Of a DNA stretch of 12,210 nucleotides, positions 1 to 5,150 are shown piece after piece; positions within the stretch are counted from its first letter, which is position 1, and each line of letters starts with the position of its first letter. A program made the translations under genes and the position numbers. Source of the DNA: Gammaproteobacteria bacterium (lineage in GTDB: Bacteria; Pseudomonadota; Gammaproteobacteria; Chromatiales; Chromatiaceae); NCBI GenBank assembly GCA_019136395.1, contig JAGVUH010000599.1:1-12210 (forward strand). The letters run 5' to 3'. Under the pieces are notes generated by a model that had not been told where the DNA came from, searched no databases, and saw only the letters and a list, made by a program, of their open reading frames with translations.

Positions 1-18
1 CCCCCCGGGCCAGGGGGG
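1..18. repeat. GC palindromic element (copy 1, at window edge)
   Basis: A run of six C, a short centre and a run of six G, lying 10 bases beyond the stop codon of the small minus-strand gene at 29-223. It belongs to the same loose family as the elements at 244-266, 2052-2074, 2370-2396, 2901-2924 and 2957-2981. It may be cut by the window edge. It could act as a terminator-like hairpin for the gene, but no T-run follows on the minus strand within the window. Confidence 0.5.
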
Positions 19-28
19 ACGACGCGGG

Positions 29-223
29 CTAGCCCTTGACGCGCGAGTGAACGACGCAATAAGGGACGGGGCCGACATACCCCGGCGGCGGCTCATGAAT
101 GCTGTAACGGTAAATCCACCCATCCCCGGGGCCGATGGGACGGCGACTGCGGGGGAACATGCGGTGGGTTTGCCCTTTGGCATGCTCTGGCAACCAATGC
201 CAGAGGACTTGTTTTTGCCACAT
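29..223 (-). CDS. Small protein of 64 residues, unknown function
   Basis: The start ATG at 223 was chosen because AAAGGA lies 8 bases upstream on the minus strand, a convincing Shine-Dalgarno. A longer reading to 415 adds only Arg/Pro-rich sequence typical of shadow frames. The product starts MWQKQVLWHW and ends in an aromatic, Gly/Pro-rich half (WIYRYSIHEPPPGYVGPVPY) and a basic tail. That half loosely recalls the strand pattern of DUF35-type OB-fold domains, but the protein is far shorter than that family and has no zinc-ribbon cysteines, so this is only a hint. It follows the gene at 277-585 on the same strand after 53 bases that contain a GC palindrome, so the two may be co-transcribed. 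There is no signal peptide or membrane segment. Confidence 0.55.
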   Translation of the reverse strand: MWQKQVLWHWLPEHAKGQTHRMFPRSRRPIGPGDGWIYRYSIHEPPPGYVGPVPYCVVHSRVKG

Positions 224-243
224 GGTTGCTGTCCTTTTGGTGG

Positions 244-266
244 ATGCCCCCCAGGGCGGGGGGCGG
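244..266. repeat. GC palindromic element (copy 2)
   Basis: A C-run followed by AGGGC, a G6 run, one C and a G4 run. It occupies most of the gap between the stop of the 277-585 gene and the Shine-Dalgarno of the 29-223 gene. The C-run can pair with either G-run, so two alternative hairpins are possible in RNA. See the copies at 2052 and 2957, which have the same C6-AGC-G6-C-G6 plan. Confidence 0.6.
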
Positions 267-276
267 GGTGGATGGA

Positions 277-585
277 CTAAGCGGCGGGCGCGGCGCGATA
301 GGCGGCGGCCAGGCGGGCGCGGGCGGCGGCGGCCGATACCCCCGAGGGGAGCTCGACCTTGCAAGCCCAGGGCGGCATGGACTGCGACAGGGGGAGGGCC
401 TGGTAGACGGCGCATTTGCTGCCCGGCTTGACCCAGGCGCGCCAGCCCAGGGCGGCGGCGACACTGGCAAGACGGGCGGCGGTGCGCTGGGACTTGAGCG
501 GCACGAAAAGACAGGGCGCCGAGGGGGGCCGTTGAAGCGAGCCGGGACCGAAAAGAAGCGGGAAGCGGAAGCGGACATTGGACAC
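277..585 (-). CDS. Small protein of about 102 residues, unknown function
   Basis: The minus-strand frame has third positions almost always G or C and a balanced, protein-like composition (for example RFRFPLLFGPG near the start and ALGWRAWVKPGSKCAVYQ in the middle), unlike the Arg/Pro shadow frames around it. I recognise no family. The helical centre and alanine-rich C-terminus suggest a small soluble alpha/beta protein with no signal peptide or membrane segment. The start is uncertain. GTG at 585 begins the coherent part but its only G-rich stretch abuts the codon; TTG at 627 would add 14 residues and has GGGG about 8 bases upstream. It is the first gene after a promoter-like region at 630-690 and is followed by the 64-residue gene on the same strand. 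Confidence 0.5.
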   Translation of the reverse strand: MSNVRFRFPLLFGPGSLQRPPSAPCLFVPLKSQRTAARLASVAAALGWRAWVKPGSKCAVYQALPLSQSMPPWACKVELPSGVSAAAARARLAAAYRAAPAA

Positions 586-629
586 CCCCCAGGTGACCAG
601 CCCCCGACCAGGGCGGGGAACCCCCAAGA

Positions 630-680
630 GGCTGGCCCCATGCCAGCCCCCTATACGCTATTATAGCCTAATTAAGGCTA
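630..680 (-). promoter_or_regulatory. Promoter-like region with operator dyad, upstream of the 277-585 gene
   Basis: On the minus strand a perfect TATAAT occupies 665-660 in an AT-rich island within very GC-rich DNA. No good -35 hexamer stands 16-18 bases upstream. A 17-base near-palindrome (TAGCCT-AATTA-AGGCTA) at 664-680 overlaps the -10 and spacer, the placement expected of a repressor or activator site. Downstream, 630-648 forms a perfect 6-bp hairpin (GGCTGG/CCAGCC) that would lie in the leader RNA. Function is inferred from position only. Confidence 0.45.
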
Positions 681-879
681 AATTGAGGGAGTGTGTAAAA
701 AAAAGATGTTGAAAACTAGACGATTAGCTGAGGTTGAGTAGGATGCCACCCCGCACAACTACGGCCGGACCGGGCCATGACCCAGCCGGCGAACCGCACA
801 CGTGCAACCACCCCAAGGCCAGTCCACCCCAGGGCGCTTGCCGGTGCCGAAACCCCGGCGGGGACCAACCCCCTGGTGG
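681..879. other. Intergenic stretch, no gene seen
   Basis: An AT-rich stretch (to about 745, including a run of eight A) gives way to GC-rich sequence. The open frames here are Arg/Pro/Ala-rich on both strands and have no ribosome-binding site. It leads into the tandem repeat units that start at 880, and may hold a more decayed unit. Confidence 0.5.
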
Positions 880-1441
880 CCAAAAAGGGTGAGGACCGCC
901 ACCCCGCCAACCGAAACAGTGCGCGCAGCGCCACCGGATGGGCGCGGCGCGATGTGCCAGCAAGTGCGGGGGCGCCGGTTCCGCGCCCGCTGGCCAAGGC
1001 AGGAGCCGCGCGGGCTTGCCAGGGACGGCCTGCCACCCCCGCGCGCTCGGCGGTGCCTGGCCGAGGGCGACCCAGGCGGGACCACCCACCCTCTACAGCC
1101 AAAAAGGGTGAAGAGTGCAACCACGCCAACCTAAACAGTGCGCGAAGCGCCACCTTGGTTTGCCGGCCAACGCGGCTGACCGAAGGCGACCATGCCGACC
1201 CGGCAAACTCAAAGCCAAGGCAGGAGCCGCGAAGGCTTGCCAGGGATGGCCTGCGGTGGCCCCGCTGGCACCGTGGCCTTGGGGAACTGACTGACCCTGG
1301 AAAGCTGCAACCAGAAACAAACCAGTGCGCGAAGCGCCACCTTTACTGACTGCGATGGCTGGGTGACGGCCTGTGCGGTGTTACCGGCTGGGCACCGATC
1401 TGCGGGCTGGGAGGGACCCCTGCCCGTCTTGCCAGGGATGG
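880..1441. repeat. Degenerate tandem array, about 2.6 units of 190-220 bp
   Basis: Three ordered boxes recur. Box A (CCAAAAAGGGTGA) is at 880 and 1099. Box B (CAGTGCGCG then AGCGCCACC) is at 917, 1136 and 1323. Box C (CCAAGGCAGGAGCCGCG, then GGCTTGCCAGGGA and GGCCTGC) is at 994 and 1215, with its second half again at 1428. Spacing is 219-221 bp between units 1 and 2, then 187-192 bp. Sequence between the boxes is poorly conserved. Box C folds into a bulged stem in both full units (998-1020, 1219-1241) while the loop differs. The long open frames across the array repeat along with the DNA, lack start signals and are probably not genes. Identity is unknown; a dispersed repeat or structured-RNA unit is possible. 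Confidence 0.75.
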
Positions 1442-2051
1442 CACGGCCCGCAGGGAGCGGGCCAGCGAAGCCGCCCGAAGCGCAGCGAGGGGGGCGAAGC
1501 GTCGAGGGACCGAAGGGGGCAACGCGGACACGCACCCCATGGCGGGAGCGGAGTGCCGGACGGCGGAGGGGTGGCGGCGTAGCTTGCGCAGCCGCGACCC
1601 CGGAGACGGCTGGCGCGGAGCGGGCGGAGGGCGACCCACGACCCCTGGGCCGCGACCAAGGCCAGCGTCCGGAGCTGGACGGCGCAAGCCCGCGAGGTGG
1701 AGCTTGCGGAACCTGGCGGGCGCCGTGCCGGACGGCGGAGGGCGCGGGACCCGTGCGGGGAGGTGCGGGAGCCAGGCCCCGCTACCAAACGCGGGCAGGA
1801 CGCCCGCGGGGAGGTAAGGCAGGAGGCCGGCCAGGGAGGCTCTGGCGCGGGCAGGGATGCCGGCGCCTCTTCGGCAGGAGGCCCCAACCCGCCCGGAGCG
1901 GGAAGGCTGAGCCGTGGGAGCGGACGGGCGGCCGGAGAGAGGGAGCGAGTGAACGGAGACGGAGCGCAGCGGAGGCGGAGTGAAGGAGCGACCGAACGCA
2001 GGTCTCCCGGGAGCGACCAGGGCGGAGCGATCCAGGGACGGAGAACCGCAA
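1442..2051. other. Purine-skewed repetitive stretch, no gene supported
   Basis: The plus strand is rich in GGAGCG, GGCGGAG and GAAGCG words. A perfect 7-bp hairpin (GGCCCGC-aggga-GCGGGCC) lies at 1445-1463. Open frames on both strands are long only because stop codons are rare at this GC content; they are Arg/Gly/Ala/Pro-rich and lack ribosome-binding sites. Confidence 0.5.
1895..2029 (+). repeat. Short-period GGAGCG array
   Basis: GGAGCG occurs seven times in 135 bp, starting at 1895, 1917, 1942, 1961, 1985, 2010 and 2024, so intervals are 22, 25, 19, 24, 25 and 14. Flanks are loosely alike (often followed by GAACGGA- or GACC-like words). The copies fall in all three reading phases, which argues against a coding cause. 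It looks like a decayed minisatellite. Confidence 0.6.
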
Positions 2052-2093
2052 CCCCCCAGCGGGGGGCAGGGGGGAGAATCAACTCTTCAGGTC
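2052..2093. repeat. GC palindromic element with 17-base conserved flank (copy 3)
   Basis: C6 (2052-2057), AGC, G6 (2061-2066), CA, G6 (2069-2074), then AG and AATCAACTCTTCAGGTC at 2077-2093. The same 17 bases follow the element at 2370, about 320 bp further on, and similarity continues for a few bases (TG[G/A]CCG). A conserved unit larger than the palindrome is therefore implied. Confidence 0.8.
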
Positions 2094-2195
2094 CTGGCCG
2101 GCGTGCCGAGGTTGACTAAGGAGCTGGAGAAACTGCCAGGGCCGGGCACGCGGGCCAGACAAAACCGGAGGGGCGGGTGCCGAGGTGCTGGCCAA

Positions 2196-2230
2196 GCCAG
2201 GCGGCGCGCGTTGTTGGCGCGCGGCCTGGC
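2196..2230. repeat. Strong hairpin, 14-bp arms
   Basis: Left arm 2196-2209 and right arm 2217-2230 (GCGCGCGGCCTGGC) pair with one mismatch around a 7-base loop. No T-run follows on either strand, so it is not a standard intrinsic terminator. It is the first of several strong inverted repeats up to 2477. Confidence 0.7.
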
Positions 2231-2292
2231 GTCCATGAGCGGTAGCGGACACCGCCCGCGGCGGAGGACCTGGTGGTGCTGATTTCCGGCAA

Positions 2293-2338
2293 GCGGAAGG
2301 CGGGGGAGCGGAGCGAAGCGTAGCTCCCGGCCTTCCGC
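2293..2338. repeat. Strong hairpin, about 16-bp arms
   Basis: Left arm 2293-2309 and right arm 2323-2338 pair over about 16 positions (GCGGAAGGC with GCCTTCCGC, then GGGAGC with GCTCCC), with a one-base size difference and a 13-base loop of GGAGCG/GAAGCG-like sequence. The size resembles REP-type palindromes, but no transposase of the RAYT type is in the window. Confidence 0.7.
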
Positions 2339-2369
2339 GCAGCCGGACGACGGTGCTGAAGGTATAGCT

Positions 2370-2413
2370 CCCCCCCGGAGGGGGGGGCGGGGGGGGAATC
2401 AACTCTTCAGGTC
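2370..2413. repeat. GC palindromic element with 17-base conserved flank (copy 4)
   Basis: C7 (2370-2376), GGA, G8 (2380-2387), C, G8 (2389-2396), then the same AATCAACTCTTCAGGTC (2397-2413) that follows the element at 2052. The C-run can pair with either G8 run, and the two G-rich tracts could support quadruplex formation. Confidence 0.8.
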
Positions 2414-2439
2414 GTGACCGACCCCTGACGGGACTGGTC

Positions 2440-2477
2440 CGCGGCAGGATAGCCGCGAAATGGTACAGGGACGTACC
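2440..2477. repeat. Two adjacent small hairpins
   Basis: CGCGGC-aggata-GCCGCG occupies 2440-2457 and GGTAC-agggac-GTACC occupies 2462-2477, four bases apart. They end the hairpin-dense stretch that starts at 2196 and lie at the head of the broken Gln-rich coding remnant. Confidence 0.55.
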
Positions 2478-2848
2478 CCCCGCCCGATCAGTGCATCGGC
2501 GCTGGGAATTGAGAGGATTAGGGGCGGGCTGGCTGGCTATGGCCCGGGTGGGGGTGCTGGACGTGCGGCAACGAGGGACTGGTCTCCCCTTCAGCAGCAG
2601 GGGGGGAATGACAGCAGCAGCAGGGGGAAGCTGTCGAGGATGAACAGCAGCAGCAGGGGGGTGAACCATCCGGAAATCCCGGAGAGCTGGAACCACAGCA
2701 GCAGCATGAGTCTGAATAGTCAACAGAAGCACAGCAGCAGGGGGATGAGCAGCAGGAACAGCAGCAGGGGGACAAGCGGGATCGCGCGGCGGGATCGATC
2801 TCTGAGTCCGCCATGTCGTCCAGGGTAAGCAAGGCGGCTGGGTGCTAA
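2460..2848 (+). pseudogene. Broken Gln/Glu-rich coding remnant
   Basis: Seven (CAG)2-4 blocks lie in 176 bp, at 2592, 2612, 2645, 2696, 2732, 2750 and 2759. The last six share one reading phase and there encode a tail rich in Gln, Glu and Asp (QQQQGEAVEDEQQQQGGE, later QQQGDEQQEQQQGDKRD), ending at TAA 2846-2848. That frame is cut by TGA at 2609-2611 and TAG at 2717-2719. The first CAG block lies in a different phase, joined across a seven-G run (2600-2606), as expected of a homopolymer frameshift. Upstream, one frame is open from ATG 2460 but has no good ribosome-binding site. The shared phase suggests former coding DNA; the protein family is not recognisable. A non-coding CAG microsatellite is the alternative. 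Confidence 0.4.
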
Positions 2849-2881
2849 AACGACGGCTTAAGGTCGAGCGGCGGAGCCTAA

Positions 2882-2924
2882 GTCGGCGAGGGCGCCGACT
2901 CCCCCCCGTGAGGGGGGGCATGGG
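2882..2924. repeat. Double hairpin with GC palindromic element (copy 5)
   Basis: GTCGGCG-aggg-CGCCGAC (2882-2899) is a perfect 7-bp stem. It is followed at once by C7-GTGA-G7 (2901-2918), another perfect 7-bp stem, then CAT and a further G6 run (2919-2924 region). The C-G-G plan matches the other palindromic elements, but the 17-base flank found after the copies at 2052 and 2370 is absent. Confidence 0.7.
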
Positions 2925-2956
2925 GGGCGATCGAAGCAGGGATTTCATGCAATGCA

Positions 2957-2981
2957 CCCCCCAGCGGGGGGCCGGGGGGGG
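2957..2981. repeat. GC palindromic element (copy 6)
   Basis: C6 (2957-2962), AGC, G6 (2966-2971), CC, G8 (2974-2981). The core is nearly identical to the copy at 2052. It lies about 35 bp after the previous element, and the downstream flank (GAGAAGTCCACACC) only faintly resembles the GAATCAACTC flank. Confidence 0.75.
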
Positions 2982-3443
2982 AGAAGTCCACACCGGACGG
3001 GACTGGCACGGGCCTTGCCCCGGCCGAAGGTGAAGCGGTGTGGGCTTGACCGCAGGCCGGGAATAGCAAGGCGCGTGACAGGCCCGCACAAGGCCCTGCG
3101 AGTCGGGTGCAGAGTGCGGGGAGCGGAGAGCGTGACCGCCCGACCCCTGGCGCCGGTGTTTGGCGCGAGGGGGCGGAGTGGGCACGCGCGGAGCGGAACT
3201 GAGGTCCGCGAGGTGCGTCCCGGAGTCATCTTACTCGCGGCGGTGGCGACCGAAGCGGGCTGGACGGGAGCGCGATGAGGTTTTGAATGCTGTTTTCGGG
3301 GGTTGGTCGGGGGTGGAGCGCATCCAGGCGCAAAGGGTCTTGCCGGGAAGGGCATGGGGGCGCCAGGTTGTCATTCCACGCGCAGGCGCAAAAAGCGGTG
3401 ATTACCGGCCGGTGGTGGCTGGTTGGCGGGGATGGGGTGCCCC
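2982..3443. other. Stretch without a supported gene
   Basis: GC-rich sequence with GGAGCG words again (3121-3275 region). A plus-strand frame from about 3275 to 3459 has somewhat protein-like composition (DEVLNAVFGGWSGVERIQAQ) but no ribosome-binding site or clear start and no family I recognise. Minus-strand frames are Pro/Arg-rich. It may contain a coding scrap; nothing firmer can be said. Confidence 0.4.
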
Positions 3444-4341
3444 GGTCCCGAGGTCGTGAGCGCAGGCGGTGCCCGGTACGGACGCTGGTCATGGGCATGG
3501 ATCGAGGCAGCTTGAAGCTGGTCGGCGCGGTCATTGCCGGGATCGCTCCAGGATGGCTGTCGAGCGGTCGGTCGGTCGTCCCCCACTCCAGAGGTCCAGC
3601 GGTCAGTCACGGGTCCCAGGTCGGCGGTGGTCATCGGCGGCGGTGGTGGAGCGGCCCGGGGCTCGCTGTCGCTGGTCGGCCCCAAACGGTCGACCATCCC
3701 AGCTCGCGTCGGGTCGAACGTTCTGGTCGTGGTCCCAGCCGCGGCAGTGCTGGTGTCGGGGATCAGCGGTCAGGGGTGTCGACCCGGGCGGTCGCTGAGG
3801 TCGCAAGGGTGGCGGATCGGCCGTCGCGGCGGTCCAGCCGTCGGCGAGGGCGCTCGCGGGATGCGGTCAGCAGGTCGCCAGCCGGTTCCAGGTCGGCGGT
3901 CGCTGCTCGGATCAGTCGGCGCGGTGCTGAGGTCGCCAGCCGGGCCGAAGTCGGCGGCAGTCGTCGACGGTCCAGGTCGGCAAGGGGGGCGATGAGGTCC
4001 AGCGGTCGGGCGATGAGGTCGCAGGTGTTACGGCGGCTCAGTCGATACGTCGGTCGGCGGGTCCTGATGCCAGTCGGGATCTGGGTCAGGGCGATGGCCA
4101 GCCGGTCGGCAGGGGTCCGGCTGGGCGCATGGGCTGGCGGGCGGAGGTCCAGGTGTCGTGGTGGCGTGCGGGGGTGGGGTGTGGCGTGTCCTGGTGAGAC
4201 GGGGCTCAGTCACTGGTCTGAAGCCGTCCGCTGGTCCCAGGGGCGTGGTGCTGGTCGGTGCCAGAGGGTGGGGACAATCCGGGCAGCAGGGGTGGATGCG
4301 TTCGTGTCAGGAGGTCGCCATGGGGTTATCGTGGTCAGGTC
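3444..4341 (+). repeat. Strand-polarised GGTC-rich tract
   Basis: About 44 GGTC words occur on the plus strand in roughly 900 bp, against about two of the complement GACC. They fall in all three reading phases. Longer recurrent words contain it: AGGTCGCCAGCCGG (3872, 3930), CCAGGTCGGCGGT (3617, 3889), GAGGTCCAGCGGTC (3591, 3994) and GATGAGGTC (3992, 4013). A 354-codon plus-strand frame (3287-4351) spans the tract, but it is Arg/Ser/Gly-rich with no ribosome-binding site and is best read as a stop-free artefact of the repeats. The tract looks like a heavily decayed minisatellite or an array of short binding sites; its function is unknown. Confidence 0.7.
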
Positions 4342-4371
4342 GCGTGGGTGACGGGGGTGTGCGTGGCCTGC

Positions 4372-4431
4372 ATAGGTACCTGCACATCCCCCACTTGCGG
4401 GGGTGTGGGTGCGGTATGGGTACCTACCTAT
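4372..4431. repeat. Nested inverted repeat / large hairpin
   Basis: The inner stem CACATCCCCC-acttgc-GGGGGTGTG lies at 4383-4407 with one unpaired base. Outer arms ATAGGTACC (4372-4380) and GGTACCTACCTAT (4419-4431) pair with a short bulge. No T-run follows on either strand, so it is not a typical intrinsic terminator. On the minus strand it lies just downstream of the five-codon minigene at 4471-4454. Confidence 0.65.
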
Positions 4432-4453
4432 GTGCTACATAATTGGTTTCGAT

Positions 4454-4471
4454 CTAGTTGCTATTGAGCAT
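4454..4471 (-). CDS. Five-codon minigene (MLNSN) with strong ribosome-binding site
   Basis: On the minus strand GGGAGGAG (4484-4477) stands five bases before ATG at 4471, near-ideal spacing, but the frame stops after five codons with TAG at 4456-4454. It could be a leader peptide, or the only surviving start of a deleted gene. A large hairpin follows about 25 bases downstream (4431-4372). Translation is inferred only from the signal. Confidence 0.3.
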   Translation of the reverse strand: MLNSN

Positions 4472-4497
4472 TGAATCTCCTCCCATTGCCGCCGGTC

Positions 4498-4526
4498 TTT
4501 AAAGAGCTCAGCTCGGTTCGTATCAA
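4498..4526 (-). promoter_or_regulatory. Candidate promoter for the minigene
   Basis: TTGATA at 4526-4521 (5 of 6 to the sigma-70 -35) and TTTAAA at 4503-4498 (4 of 6 to the -10) are separated by exactly 17 bases. The predicted start near 4491 would leave a leader of about 20 bases before the ATG at 4471. Confidence 0.4.
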
Positions 4527-4931
4527 CGCTATACCAACACGCCAAACTGGCCGGGGGCGACCACGGGGAAAAAGGGCGATGGTTCCAAGTGGCGGGGTTA
4601 TCGGGGCCGCATGGCACCGGGCCTTCATGATCGCGAGCGGCTCCTCCCCGGAGCGGAGAACGGATCGGGTCCAGGAGTCCTGATCTTGGGTCGGGTCGGG
4701 AGGTGCGGGAACCGTGCTTGGGGTTGCAGGCCTGGATCATCATGTTGGTCCACCGCCTGTGAGACGACGGATGCGATACCTTGATGGCCGCCTGGCGAGC
4801 CTGGGTGAAAGGATGGATGAAGCAAACTGCCGTCTTATTTGGAAGCGGACACTCATCAGGCTGCCTGCTGTGGCCGGTTTGTCCCAGCAGCAGGCCCTAC
4901 CGATATCAGCCATTAGCGTCAGCATTTGGCT
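4527..4931. other. Transition stretch without a supported gene
   Basis: GC content is lower than in the repeat block. A plus-strand frame ending at 4935 (readable from ATG 4771, ...LGERMDEANCRLIW...) overlaps by ATGA the frame that starts at 4932. Neither has a clear ribosome-binding site. They may be scraps of genes from an earlier rearrangement. Confidence 0.35.
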
Positions 4932-5150
4932 ATGACCCGTCCCTCGATTCGCCATCCCGACGGCGACACCCTTGCCACTTTCCGGTACTGCGGCGCCACG
5001 GAATTCGCGGCGACCTTTGTGCAGGTGCCGCAGGCCGGCCAACACCTGGCCTTCGTCATCCCGACACCCGGTTCACGGACACCCGATTGCGACCGGCCTG
5101 TTTGGCGGCGTAGAGCGCCTGGTCGGCGCGCTCGAACAGCTCCTGGCTGA
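4932..5150 (+). CDS. Doubtful ORF, 72 codons, possible gene fragment
   Basis: From ATG 4932 the frame reads MTRPSIRHPDGDTLATFRYC and stays protein-like, with mostly G/C third positions, up to about 5055. From there to its stop at 5150 it runs antisense through the end of the GGDEF regulator gene and becomes Arg/Pro-rich. This is what a gene losing its 3' end at a rearrangement junction near 5055 would look like. There is no Shine-Dalgarno; coupling to the frame ending at 4935 through the ATGA overlap is possible. No family recognised; it may simply be chance. Confidence 0.2.
   Translation: MTRPSIRHPDGDTLATFRYCGATEFAATFVQVPQAGQHLAFVIPTPGSRTPDCDRPVWRRRAPGRRARTAPG

Noticed and set aside
716..1153. 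Minus-strand frame with repeated ALRALFRLA-like segments
   Set aside because: The protein repeat is a direct consequence of the tandem DNA units; no start signal, and the third unit does not keep the frame.
1381..2082. Minus-strand frame of 233 codons
   Set aside because: Composition is Pro/Arg/Ser-rich, follows the purine skew of the opposite strand, and lacks a ribosome-binding site.
2079..3185. Minus-strand frame of 368 codons
   Set aside because: Pro/Arg-rich, crosses several unrelated palindromic repeats and hairpins, and has no start signal.
2982..3290. Structured RNA such as RNase P RNA
   Set aside because: GC-rich and able to fold, but the conserved core motifs of RNase P RNA are absent; no tRNA or rRNA signature was seen either.
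3275..3459. Plus-strand frame with protein-like words (DEVLNAVFGGWSGVERIQ)
   Set aside because: Some coding character but no start, no ribosome site and no recognisable family; left as a possible scrap only.
2592..4341. CRISPR array
   Set aside because: Repeats are short, unequal and irregularly spaced, with no constant repeat-spacer plan and no cas gene in the window.
3287..4351. Long plus-strand frame of 354 codons
   Set aside because: Arg/Ser/Gly-rich, no ribosome-binding site, and GGTC words driving the sequence fall in all three phases; read as a stop-free artefact.
4372..4431. Intrinsic terminator
   Set aside because: Strong stem but no T-run on either strand.
4435..4743. Minus-strand frame ending ELFKDRRQWEEIQCSIATR
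   Set aside because: The tail is protein-like, but it overlaps a promoter and ribosome site in another frame and the upstream part is not coherent.
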